16,349 nt of DNA, from NCBI GenBank assembly GCA_964618405.1, contig CAZUAY010000058.1, positions 1 to 16,349 on the forward strand, in the 5' to 3' direction. Under the pieces are notes generated by a model. That model searched no databases. It worked only from the letters and a program-made list of their open reading frames with translations, and was not told the origin of the DNA. Both the position numbers and the translations under genes were made by a program. Position 1 is the stretch's first letter. The number at the start of each line of letters is the position of its first letter. This document shows positions 1 to 6,878 of this stretch, in pieces. The DNA is from JBBQIY01 sp964618405. Lineage in GTDB: Bacteria; Verrucomicrobiota; Kiritimatiellia; RFP12; UBA3636.

Positions 1-290
1 GTTCAACGGCAGTCGGCACTGGCGGCGCGGTACGGTTGCGATTCTTGTTTGGCGATGGCGCGCGGCGTGGGGGTAGCTGGATAAGACCGAGACGCTCCAA
101 TTTGAGTAGTAGGGTTCGCGCCGCCATATCTTTTCGGCGTCCTTGCGCGTTGTGCCAAGCCCAGCGATCGCAAAGTTCAACACTGAGTCTTGACCGGCCC
201 CAGTCTGGATTTTCATCCAGCAATGTGCGGATCAAAGCGATGTCCTCGCCTCTCAACTCCCGACCCTGCATAACTAAAATATCTGACATG
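1..290 (-). CDS. DruA-like (DUF4338) protein, N-terminal part, cut by window edge
   Basis: Reading the minus strand from an ATG at 290 gives 96 codons open to the window edge. The protein begins MSDILVMQGRELRGEDIALI and contains DWGRSRLSVELCDRWAWHN, then KDMAARTLLLKLERLGLIQL and a proline-arginine-rich linker. This order (ELxxEDI, WxRxxLSxELCxxWxWxNxxG, KDMAARxLLLKLExxGLIxLPPRR) is the N-terminal signature I associate with DUF4338, the family named DruA after the Druantia anti-phage system. Lone DruA-like genes are common and often multicopy, so this need not mark a Druantia locus; no druB-E partner is visible, though the 3' side lies outside the window. There is no good Shine-Dalgarno site before the ATG. 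The nearest gene on the other side is 636 bp away. Confidence 0.72.
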
Positions 291-387
291 GGAAGGACTA
301 TACACTATCCACGGCGCTGGACATTACTGCCGCGACAATGCTATGCTTCAAATAAATCGGGGTTGCTTATACCCCGTGAACGGTTAC

Positions 388-624
388 AAAACGATAGGGT
401 AACTTTTTGCATCCCAAAAACTTTGTCGCGAACTTTAAGTCGCGAACTTTGTCGCGAACTTCGTCGAGCTTCCGCGAAGTCGCCTCAGCCCGTTACGCGA
501 CGAGGACACCGCGTTTACAGGAGGAGCCTGCCTGTGCGGGGACGGCAGACGAGCGAAGCAAACGGAGAACGGGTTTTCCAACCCGTTTTCGTTCACGGGT
601 TGGAAAACCCGTGCTCCGTTCGTT
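388..624 (+). repeat. Dispersed repeat, copy 1 (12-bp tandem units plus 26-bp-arm hairpin)
   Basis: This block reappears in inverted orientation at 7371-7638. Shared pieces, in order: AAAACGATNGGGTAACTTTT at the left end; CAAAAACTTTGTCGC followed by about 12-bp units of the form GCGAACTTTGTC (about 419-465); a block with GCCTGCCTGTGC and ACGGCAGAC; then GACGAGCGAAGCAAACGGAG leading into a hairpin. The hairpin arms are 561-586 and 595-620, 26 nt each with one mismatch and an 8-nt loop, ending at CGTTCGTT. The middle differs in length and sequence between copies, so ends and hairpin are conserved while the core varies. There is no ORF of its own. It behaves like a small non-autonomous element or a structured repeat family; I see no target-site duplication. 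Confidence 0.82.
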
Positions 625-781
625 GAAACCACTTCTTGACGAAGTTATAGGCAAAATGCCTGTTGGCGGAGCGACATCGGAGTCGGGGTCACTATCTTAT
701 GCTGTGATCTCTCTAATTCTAAACGCAAATCCCCGATGCCGATCTGGGTGGGACCCTGTCGGCTCTTTCGCAGGAGCAGTA

Positions 782-809
782 CTAGCGACTAGCGACTAGC
801 AACTAGCGA
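782..809. repeat. Tandem heptamer (CTAGCRA) x4
   Basis: Four head-to-tail copies of a 7-bp unit: CTAGCGA, CTAGCGA, CTAGCAA, CTAGCGA. They abut (3 nt away) the 38-bp palindrome at 813-850. The number of copies could vary by slippage. Function is unknown. Confidence 0.85.
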
Positions 810-812
810 CTA

Positions 813-850
813 TAATCGGTCAGGCACAGCCCACTGTGCCCGACCGATTA
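813..850. repeat. 38-bp dispersed palindrome, copy 1
   Basis: Near-perfect inverted repeat with 17-nt arms (left TAATCGGTCAGGCACAG, right CTGTGCCCGACCGATTA), one arm mismatch and a 4-nt loop CCCA. A second copy of exactly the same length lies at 14360-14397 with almost identical arms but a different loop (GGAG). No T-tract follows on either strand, so a simple intrinsic terminator is unlikely. It looks like a REP-like or other dispersed structural repeat. Confidence 0.85.
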
Positions 851-871
851 TTCTAACGCGGTGTAATAATG

Positions 872-900
872 TTGACTACTCAAAAAATATATGACATTAT
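872..900 (+). promoter_or_regulatory. Putative promoter of the sugar operon regulator
   Basis: TTGACT (872-877) as -35 and CATTAT (895-900) as a modest -10, 17 bp apart, place a start near 907, upstream of the ribosome-binding site AGGAAACAGG (916-925) and the ATG at 927. Inverted half-sites AATAATGT (865-872) and ACATTATT (894-901) touch the -35 and -10 boxes and could form an autoregulatory operator. Read by eye; the -10 match is only partial. Confidence 0.42.
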
Positions 901-926
901 TGCTTGGTCTTTTACAGGAAACAGGC

Positions 927-1910
927 ATGCAATCTCCAGACGCAAAGAAAATCGCGAGAATTTTAGCGAACGAAATTGAGTCGATGAAATATTCCATCGG
1001 CTCGACGTTGCCTACCCGTTTTGTTTTGGCGCAGAGATTTGGCGTTGCACGCGGCACGGTTGATCGTGCTGTCCGAGAACTTTGCGAACGCGGACTGGTG
1101 GAGAGCCGGCGCAGGGCTGGAAGCCTTGTGATCAACACATCGCATGTGCTTCGTATTGCTTTGCTCGGAGGAAGCTCGGAAGCAGCCGCAACAGAAACGC
1201 GAAACGAAATCATTTGTACGCCGATCCCCTTTGAATCTGTTGCGACAAGGGCCGATCGTGAAAAGCTTAATGTTTATGATGGCCTTGTATGGCATCGGCC
1301 GAATAAAGAACAGCTTGCTTGGTCGGAAGAAATGCAAACTCGGATTCCGCAAATCTTCATTAACCGAAAAAATATGGATCGAAATTTCGTTTCGACGGAC
1401 CATGCTGAGGCTGTTTTTCAAATCACTCAGGAGCGTATAACCCAACATCCAGACTGGTTGCCAGTCTTCTTAGCGTCTGCCGAGGATGCAACCGTTGGCG
1501 TCGTCGCGTTGCGACTTGAGGGCTTTATTCGAGCCTGTCGGGAAAAGGATTTGTTTTATGAAATCGTTCATTTACCTGATGCGTTTGACGCTAAAATTGA
1601 CGTGTTACGCAAAAAACTGGATAATGACACTCAAAAACCCTTGCTCGTTGTTTCAGACTCGAGTAGCCACACAGGTGCCGTAATGCAATGGGTTCGCGAA
1701 TCGAATCGACATTGGCTCACCGATATCGTATATTCCGATTTTGACAACTTGGCACTGGAAAATGTCTGGGGGATCGTGGTTACGAGTTTTATTCAGGACT
1801 ATTCGCGAATGATCAGTTTGGCCATACAAGGACTTATAAGCGTTATTCAAGAAAAAGAGAAACAGATTCAAATATTACAACTACCGATTCGGCGCTTCGG
1901 AGGCACCTAA
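927..1910 (+). CDS. GntR-type winged-helix regulator with LacI-like effector domain
   Basis: This 327-aa transcription factor probably controls the downstream amino-sugar genes. Residues about 6-70 form a GntR-type winged helix: KKIARILANEIESMKYSIGS, then LPTRFVLAQRFGVARGTV and a wing around ESRRRAGSLVI. The remaining 250 residues resemble a LacI/periplasmic-binding-protein effector domain (GLVWHRP near the start, VFLASAEDATVGVVALRLEG, PLLVVSDSS, and a C-terminal DNLALENVWGIVVTSFIQDY). This combination is known from AraR-like repressors, which release DNA on binding a sugar. I chose ATG 927 because of the ribosome-binding site AGGAAACAGG just upstream and the promoter-like boxes that would overlap a start at 891. 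The next gene starts 51 bp downstream, so the regulator is probably co-transcribed with its targets. Confidence 0.88.
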   Translation: MQSPDAKKIARILANEIESMKYSIGSTLPTRFVLAQRFGVARGTVDRAVRELCERGLVESRRRAGSLVINTSHVLRIALLGGSSEAAATETRNEIICTPIPFESVATRADREKLNVYDGLVWHRPNKEQLAWSEEMQTRIPQIFINRKNMDRNFVSTDHAEAVFQITQERITQHPDWLPVFLASAEDATVGVVALRLEGFIRACREKDLFYEIVHLPDAFDAKIDVLRKKLDNDTQKPLLVVSDSSSHTGAVMQWVRESNRHWLTDIVYSDFDNLALENVWGIVVTSFIQDYSRMISLAIQGLISVIQEKEKQIQILQLPIRRFGGT

Positions 1911-1961
1911 CGCTGTACCTTCCCTTTTTTGATTCACTCACACTTAACAAGAGGACATAAA

Positions 1962-2849
1962 ATGAAAGAAAAAAAGATAGCAATGGTTGGACTTGATACA
2001 AGCCATTCCGTTGTTTTTGCAAAGTTAATTCAGGGGACAGCTCCAGACGGCGGACAGGTTGAAGGAATGCGTGTTGCGAAAGCCCTGCGTTTCCCTTCAC
2101 CCTTTCAGAACGAAGAAGGCCAAGATAAACGCCAAGCCGAGCTTGAGGCCCTTGGCGTTGAAATGGTGCCAGACGTGGAATCAGTGCTGAAAGGCATGGA
2201 TGCCGTTTTCATTGAAATCAATGACCCAAGCCTGCACCTCCCCTATTTTGAAAAGGTCGTTGGCTCGGGTCTTCCCATTTTTATTGACAAGCCTTTGGCA
2301 GCAAACGTCAATGAGGGGCGTCGTATTATAGAACTTGCCGAGAAGCACGGTGTAAAGGTCTGGAGTGCTTCCTCTCTGCGGTTTCTGCCACAGTTGATCG
2401 AAGCTAAAACAACAGTTCCTGCGCCAGCTTTCGGCCATACCTTTGGAGCCCTTGGCAAGGCTGCTGCTGGAAACGATCTAGTTTGGTACGGTGTTCACGC
2501 TGTTGAAATGTTAACCGCAACAATCGGCACCGGCGCACAGTCTGTACAGGCAATTGAAAATGCGACAGGAGTCGTACTTCTGGTTACGTATGCCAATGGT
2601 CGCTCAGGCGTTGTTGAGTGCTTGCGCGGTAGCTACCAGTATGGTGGGCGCCTTCAGCTTCAGGGTGACATCGCGATGTACACCAATCAAAATCAATCTC
2701 CTTATCCGGGATTGATTACTGCGTTGCGTGATTTTGTCATCGAGGGTAAGATTCCCGTCCCTCTGACTGAGTCGCTAGAAATTCTCGCCATTCTCGAAAC
2801 CGGCGTCCGTTCACTAACGAGCGGCCGTCGTGAAAACATCGTTCTCTAG
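1962..2849 (+). CDS. Gfo/Idh/MocA family oxidoreductase (short form)
   Basis: A 295-aa predicted NAD(P)-dependent sugar or polyol dehydrogenase. The N-terminal Rossmann fold starts KKIAMVGLDTSHSVVFAKL (the GLDTSH variant of the glycine loop), and the family's EKP motif appears as IDKP at residues 108-111. The C-terminal half has NDLVWYGVHAVEMLTATIG with H179 in the place usually taken by the substrate-binding histidine. It is shorter than the typical 330-400 aa because the C-terminal beta-sheet domain is compact. ATG 1962 is preferred over an in-frame ATG at 1929 because AAGAGGA lies at the right distance. It sits second in the operon, with 21 bp to the next gene. Substrate is not deducible from sequence; the nagBA neighbours suggest an amino-sugar-related compound. 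Confidence 0.85.
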   Translation: MKEKKIAMVGLDTSHSVVFAKLIQGTAPDGGQVEGMRVAKALRFPSPFQNEEGQDKRQAELEALGVEMVPDVESVLKGMDAVFIEINDPSLHLPYFEKVVGSGLPIFIDKPLAANVNEGRRIIELAEKHGVKVWSASSLRFLPQLIEAKTTVPAPAFGHTFGALGKAAAGNDLVWYGVHAVEMLTATIGTGAQSVQAIENATGVVLLVTYANGRSGVVECLRGSYQYGGRLQLQGDIAMYTNQNQSPYPGLITALRDFVIEGKIPVPLTESLEILAILETGVRSLTSGRRENIVL

Positions 2850-2870
2850 TTCACAAACAAGGAAAGTAAA

Positions 2871-3929
2871 ATGAAAATAATACGCGTTGGAATTCTCGGT
2901 CAAGGTCGTAGCGGCTATGGCATTCACACTTCATGGCTTCGTCAAGATTCGGAACGTTATAAAATTGTTGCGGTTGCAGATTTAGTGCCGGAGCGCACAA
3001 AAGAAGCCGTAGAACTTGGCGCCAAAGCATTTGGTGATTATCGGACACTACTTGCCGATAAGAGTCTCAATTTAGATATTGTCGTCAACGCCCTCCCCAG
3101 CTATCTCCATCCGGAAGGAACGATTGCAGTTCTCAACGCTGGATATCATGTTGTCTGCGAAAAGCCGGCAGCGCGTACGGTAGCGGATTTCGATAAGATG
3201 GTCGCGACCGCGAAGGCGTGCGGTAAAAAATTGCTGCCGTTCCAGAACTCGCGTTTCCAGCCTGCTTTTAAGAAGATTCAGTCCGTGATTGCCTCAGGCT
3301 GTCTTGGCCGTATCATACAGATCCGCATCAGCTTTAGCAATTTCGCCCGTCGGTGGGATTGGCAGACTCGCACCGACATGTGGGGTGGAAATTTGTTGAA
3401 CACAGGGCCGCATCCGGTAGATCAAGCGGTGGTTCTTTTCGGAGAAGCCACCCCCAAGGTTTTTGCACGCCTCGTATCCGACAATCCATACGGTGACGCG
3501 GAGAATTTCGCAACCGTTACGCTGTGGGATAAAGGTGCACCTACGGTCGAAGTTGTGGTGAGCTCGTTTATGGCTTATCCGCAGGGCGATATGTACAATG
3601 TGCAGGGAACACTTGGCGGCTTGACCGGCTCTCTTAGTGCGTTAAAGTGGAAATACTTTAATTCTGAAACGGCACCTGAGCGGTCCCACTCCAGCAAGCA
3701 CACTTGGTCCGACAAGCGAAGCTACTGCGGCGAAAAGCTCGATTGGCATGAAGAGGAATGGAGTATTGAATCTGATCCCGACAATCTAAATCCAATTTCG
3801 AATGGATTCTACGATGATGCCTACGGAATTCTCGTCAAAGACGCACCCCGCGTCATTACGCTGGATCAAGTTCGCAGGCAAATTGCCGTGATGGAAGAGG
3901 CGCATCGCCAAAACCCAGATTTGCGTTAA
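2871..3929 (+). CDS. Gfo/Idh/MocA family oxidoreductase (full-length form)
   Basis: A 352-aa NAD(P)-dependent oxidoreductase with all family hallmarks: glycine-rich loop GILGQGRSGYG (residues 7-17), acidic VADL after the second strand (36-39, cofactor ribose contact), CEKPAARTVADF with the EKP motif at 97-99, and GGNLLNTGPHPVDQAVVLFG (172-191), in which H181 and D184 match the usual catalytic and substrate-binding HxxD. The ribosome-binding site AAGGAAAG precedes ATG 2871. It differs clearly from the upstream family member, so the two are not a recent tandem duplication and may carry out sequential steps or a linked oxidation and reduction. A 56-bp AT-rich gap separates it from nagB. The exact sugar substrate is unknown. 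Confidence 0.9.
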   Translation: MKIIRVGILGQGRSGYGIHTSWLRQDSERYKIVAVADLVPERTKEAVELGAKAFGDYRTLLADKSLNLDIVVNALPSYLHPEGTIAVLNAGYHVVCEKPAARTVADFDKMVATAKACGKKLLPFQNSRFQPAFKKIQSVIASGCLGRIIQIRISFSNFARRWDWQTRTDMWGGNLLNTGPHPVDQAVVLFGEATPKVFARLVSDNPYGDAENFATVTLWDKGAPTVEVVVSSFMAYPQGDMYNVQGTLGGLTGSLSALKWKYFNSETAPERSHSSKHTWSDKRSYCGEKLDWHEEEWSIESDPDNLNPISNGFYDDAYGILVKDAPRVITLDQVRRQIAVMEEAHRQNPDLR

Positions 3930-3985
3930 AAAGCAATTTCTGATACAATTTTACTAAGTTTTTAATACTAAACAAAAGGAAAAAA

Positions 3986-4732
3986 ATGATTCCCGCTAAC
4001 GTTAAAATTCACAGCAGCCGCGGTGCTTGCGGTAAGGCCGCAGCCGAATACGGCGCACAGCGCATACGCGAAGCCTTAAAGTCACAAGGATATGCTCGCC
4101 TCATTATCGCAACCGGTGCCTCACAATTCGAGATGCTCAAGGCGTTGATAACCCAGCCCGATATCGACTGGAGCCGGGTTACAATCTTTCACCTCGATGA
4201 GTACGTGGGAATTCCCCTCACACACCCAGCGTCGTTCCGCTTGTATTTATGGAAGCGCTTCGTCTCGAAGCTTCCGCTACCGCTGGCCGCATTCCACTAT
4301 CTCAACGGTGAAGGTGATTCCGAGGCCGAATGCGTGCGCGTTGGCAAACTGATCAAATCTGCACCTATCGACGTCGCATTCGTCGGCATTGGCGAAAATG
4401 GCCATCTGGCATTCAATGATCCCCCAGCAGATTTCAAGACCAAAAAAGCCTACAACATTGTGGAACTCGATAAAGCATGCCGTCAGCAGCAACTCGGCGA
4501 AGGCTGGTTCGCAACGCTTGCGGATGTGCCGAAGAAAGCAATTTCCATGTCGATCAACCAGATCATGGCCGCACGCGCTATTATCTGCACGGTGCCTGAC
4601 GAGCGCAAAGCCAAAGCCGTGAAGGACTGTCTCACCGGTGAGGTCACGAACTTGCACCCTGCCTCAATCATGCAAAAACACCCAGACACAATGTTCTTTA
4701 TGGACAAACCCGCAGCTTCACTGCTGAAATAA
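3986..4732 (+). CDS. nagB: Glucosamine-6-phosphate deaminase-like protein
   Basis: NagB converts glucosamine-6-phosphate to fructose-6-phosphate and ammonia in the cytoplasm. The 248-aa protein has the NagB/RpiA fold signatures: IIATGASQFEMLKAL (phosphate-binding region), TIFHLDEYVG with D71 (matching the catalytic D72 of E. coli NagB), the signature VGIGENGHLAFNDPP with H140 (matching H143) and D145 (at the E148 position), and a C-terminal CTVPDERKAKAVKDCL. N138 stands where E. coli NagB has the catalytic D141; I have seen the GENGH form in annotated NagB homologues, so activity may be retained or the substrate may differ. The ribosome-binding site AAAAGGAAA precedes the ATG. Its stop is 2 nt before the nagA start, which supports the assignment. 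Confidence 0.9.
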   Translation: MIPANVKIHSSRGACGKAAAEYGAQRIREALKSQGYARLIIATGASQFEMLKALITQPDIDWSRVTIFHLDEYVGIPLTHPASFRLYLWKRFVSKLPLPLAAFHYLNGEGDSEAECVRVGKLIKSAPIDVAFVGIGENGHLAFNDPPADFKTKKAYNIVELDKACRQQQLGEGWFATLADVPKKAISMSINQIMAARAIICTVPDERKAKAVKDCLTGEVTNLHPASIMQKHPDTMFFMDKPAASLLK

Positions 4733-4734
4733 TC

Positions 4735-5661
4735 ATGGATACTCGAGGCTGGATCGATCTACAAGTAAACGGATTTATGGGCATTGATTTTTCACTGCCC
4801 GATCTGACTCTGGACAAAGTGCGTCAGATGACCGCAGAACTCGTTTCTCGCGGCACATCGGCCTATTGTCCTACCCTCATTACGTGCGACCCTGCTATCT
4901 ACGAACGCAACCTGCCGATTCTCGCGCAGGCTATGCGCGAGCCAGATTTAGGCGAGCACATTGCGGGACTCCACATGGAAGGTCCATTCCTCGGTACGGC
5001 AAGCCGTGGAGCCCACCCGGCTCAATGGCTTGCGGCTCCTGATGCACGTCTCTTTGATACTTGGCAACGCCTCGCCAAAGGTGGCATCAAGATTCTCACG
5101 CTTGCACCTGAAGTTGATGGTGCAAGCGAACTTATTCGTCATGTCACCTCACAGGGTGTCATTGTGTCATTAGGCCACCACTTGGCCGATGATGAGTCGA
5201 TTGAGCGCGCTGTAGAAGCGGGTGCCACGCTCTGCACCCATCTCGGCAATGGCATTGTCAACACCCTGCCACGCCACCCCAACCCAATTTGGACGCAGCT
5301 CGCCAACGATTCCCTCAACGCCATGTTCATTGCTGACGGACATCATGTACCGCCTGCATTTTTGAGAGTAGCCTGGCGTGCGAAGGGTCGCGACCGCTTC
5401 ATCGTCACCAGTGACGCTGCCGCAATCGCCGGTCTCCCTGTCGGGGAATACTTCTACATGGGTCAGCCAGTAGCGATTGAAGCGAGTGGAAGAATCATTG
5501 TCAAAAACGGCGCTCCTTCAACATCTGCAACCTTAGCCGGTTCTTCCAGCACGATGGCAGACTGCATGAAGCATCTTGCCTCTCTCGGTGACTGGACTCC
5601 AGACGATCTCATCCAAGTCGGCCGCAGAAACCCTGCTCGCCTTCTCGGCTATTCAACGTAA
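4735..5661 (+). CDS. nagA: N-acetylglucosamine-6-phosphate deacetylase, short form lacking the N-terminal sandwich
   Basis: NagA removes acetate from N-acetylglucosamine-6-phosphate, giving the NagB substrate. Metal-site motifs of this amidohydrolase are visible: GLHMEGPF (E82), SLGHH (H148) and CTHLGNG (H169), matching E131, H195 and H216 of the E. coli enzyme; IADGHH (201-204); and the catalytic aspartate in VTSDAAA (D227, matching D273). The barrel starts at once with GWIDLQVNGFMGIDF, so the protein is 308 aa against about 380 for typical NagA: the N-terminal part of the small beta-sandwich domain is missing. There is no ribosome-binding site; initiation 2 nt after the nagB stop implies translational coupling. 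The 3' end overlaps the convergent gene by 9 nt. Confidence 0.9.
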   Translation: MDTRGWIDLQVNGFMGIDFSLPDLTLDKVRQMTAELVSRGTSAYCPTLITCDPAIYERNLPILAQAMREPDLGEHIAGLHMEGPFLGTASRGAHPAQWLAAPDARLFDTWQRLAKGGIKILTLAPEVDGASELIRHVTSQGVIVSLGHHLADDESIERAVEAGATLCTHLGNGIVNTLPRHPNPIWTQLANDSLNAMFIADGHHVPPAFLRVAWRAKGRDRFIVTSDAAAIAGLPVGEYFYMGQPVAIEASGRIIVKNGAPSTSATLAGSSSTMADCMKHLASLGDWTPDDLIQVGRRNPARLLGYST

Positions 5662-6531
5662 AAGTAACAGCTCAGCCCCACAGATATTGGTCTCACCTGC
5701 TCCTGTGTAAAACAGATACAACTTCTTCCCTTCAGCGTAAATTGCAGGATCACGCAGTTCATGAACCGGTTCACAAACTGCGCCGAAGTGGGAAGAGCGA
5801 GCCGGTAGGTGAACGCCTTCTTTTTCTGTTGCTGAACGCAGAATTTCAACTGGGGCCGACGGCTGCCACGCAGTCCAGTTACCAACGAGCGACATCGTTG
5901 AAACTAAGATCCGCTCGGGACAGTCTTCCCCACGACTGAAGAAAATGTCTACGGAATTGTCGCGCTTTAATAAGGCGACATGACGCTGCTGGGGCAGGAT
6001 AGACGGTCCTTGCTCAAATCGCTGAATACCATCGGGAGAACGCAACAGCACACCGCCCCCTGGAGCGGTGATTGTCTTGGCAATGGCAAACCATGCGTTG
6101 TCGTGCTGAAATACCCTAAAGTAAAAAGGCCCCAACACCTCGGGCATGGCGTGAAAAGACAGCCCATCAGAGGAGGTCGCAAGAAAACTTCGCTGCCCAT
6201 CAGAGCTTCCACCATGGAAATACATCCGGATTTCCTTCGCATCCGAGAGCACATGGACATCCGGCGAAGCAATGTGCTTCTGGCAAAACGTATCTGCCAA
6301 AGACAAAACACCTCCGCGATGTATCGTCCACGGCCCCCGAATCGTATCGGCATACGCCATGCGAATAAACGTCCCCTGATGATGCGCAAAATAGAGATAG
6401 TAGCGCCCGAGCGGGTCGGACACCCAGTCGGGAACTCGGATCAGCGACGGCCCATTGATGTTGAGACCGATCTGGTTATCCAATTCAGAATAAATAATAG
6501 GGTTCTCTAAAAATCGTCTTACGTTGTACAC
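5653..6531 (-). CDS. Beta-propeller glycosidase-like protein (GH43/GH32/GH117-like fold)
   Basis: This 292-aa protein reads as a five-bladed beta-propeller of the glycosidase type. Supporting features are recurring blade elements: NINGPSLIRVPDWV then RYYLYFAHHQG and MAYADTIRGPWTIH; HIASPDVHVL then IRMYFHGGSSDG and FLATSSDGLSF; and near the end ELRDPAIYAEGKKLYLFYTG. The GPSLI, SPDVH and RDPAIY sites are where acidic and metal-binding residues sit in GH43-like families, but I cannot assign the catalytic set. No signal peptide is seen, so it is probably cytoplasmic. It starts with GTG at 6531 (GTG-TAC-AAC), with GGAAAG 12 nt upstream, a slightly long spacing. It converges on nagA with a 9-nt overlap and no terminator between, which suggests a functional link by position only. 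Specificity is unknown. Confidence 0.72.
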   Translation of the reverse strand: MYNVRRFLENPIIYSELDNQIGLNINGPSLIRVPDWVSDPLGRYYLYFAHHQGTFIRMAYADTIRGPWTIHRGGVLSLADTFCQKHIASPDVHVLSDAKEIRMYFHGGSSDGQRSFLATSSDGLSFHAMPEVLGPFYFRVFQHDNAWFAIAKTITAPGGGVLLRSPDGIQRFEQGPSILPQQRHVALLKRDNSVDIFFSRGEDCPERILVSTMSLVGNWTAWQPSAPVEILRSATEKEGVHLPARSSHFGAVCEPVHELRDPAIYAEGKKLYLFYTGAGETNICGAELLLLR

Positions 6532-6878
6532 TGCTTGCTATGTCTTTCCGTTTTATGTTTTCCGTATTACATGTTAATCTTCCAGAAACCAACCACAACC
6601 GCCTTGGAAGTGATTCACGACTCCCCTTCACTCTGCGCGATCCGCACAGATTCATGTTTTTTAAGGTGCGTCCCCTAATTTTCCATGCAAGATGATGATA
6701 CATTAAAAAGAAGGAGTGTTGAAATAGAAATCGCCGTCAATAAAAGTTTGTTGAAGAACCCCGTAATTCTTATTGAACAATGCAGTGCTTTGGGGTACAC
6801 CGAAGAAAACGTTAACTGAAAGGGAAAATCATTAAAAAACTAATATTCTCGTTAATTATTATCCTACAAGGAGTTGTA
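6532..6878. other. Divergent intergenic region with possible decayed small ORF
   Basis: 347 bp between the minus-strand glycosidase-like gene and the plus-strand 6879 ORF. It must hold promoters for both directions, but I find no box pair I would defend. On the glycosidase side there is a small hairpin (arms 6632-6639 and 6643-6650, 3-nt loop) in the probable 5' leader. On the plus side are a strong ribosome-binding site AAGGAG (6711-6716) and a second one GAAAGGG (6818-6824), neither followed by ATG at the right distance. Confidence 0.6.
6685..6819 (+). CDS. Possible small ORF, 44 aa, start uncertain
   Basis: An open frame ends with TGA at 6817-6819 and reads ...EIAVNKSLLKNPVILIEQC then SALGYTEENVN. 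The only in-frame ATG (6685) has no ribosome-binding site, whereas a perfect AAGGAG (6711-6716) is followed 7 nt later by ATA (6724) in the same frame. It may be a real gene that lost its ATG, a gene using a rare ATA start, or chance. The end overlaps the GAAAGGG site for the next frame, as in a coupled gene pair. I do not recognise the product. Confidence 0.25.
   Translation: MQDDDTLKRRSVEIEIAVNKSLLKNPVILIEQCSALGYTEENVN

Larger units (their letters stand above)
291..926. other. Non-coding region with repeats between the DruA-like gene and the regulator
   Basis: No gene is supported here. ORFs that run through it are open only because they cross the dispersed repeat (388-624), and they lack family features or a ribosome-binding site. 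In order it holds: about 100 bp I cannot assign; the dispersed repeat; about 155 unassigned bp (625-781); a heptamer tandem repeat (782-809); a 38-bp palindrome (813-850); and the promoter region of the GntR-type regulator. Confidence 0.7.

Noticed and set aside
1..290. Complete Druantia defence system
   Set aside because: Only a DruA-like N-terminus is visible. No helicase of the DruE type or other component is in the window.
419..465. CRISPR array
   Set aside because: Units are only about 12 bp, contiguous and without spacers, and no cas gene is present. It is a tandem repeat inside a dispersed element.
36..799. Long plus- and minus-strand open frames at 36-626, 407-799 and 435-632
   Set aside because: They run across the DruA-like gene in the wrong strand or through the dispersed repeat. 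The same repeat also creates open frames at 7321-7620 and 7399 onward. There are no domains or ribosome-binding sites.
813..850. Intrinsic terminator
   Set aside because: The stem is strong but no T-run follows on either strand, and the same 38-bp sequence recurs in an unrelated place.
4277..4707. Minus-strand ORFs within nagB
   Set aside because: They are antisense shadows of a well-supported gene, with no start signals or domain content.
6485..6703. 72-aa minus-strand ORF upstream of the glycosidase-like gene
   Set aside because: It overlaps the glycosidase start in another frame, has no recognised features, and is rich in Arg and Ser as expected of chance translation.
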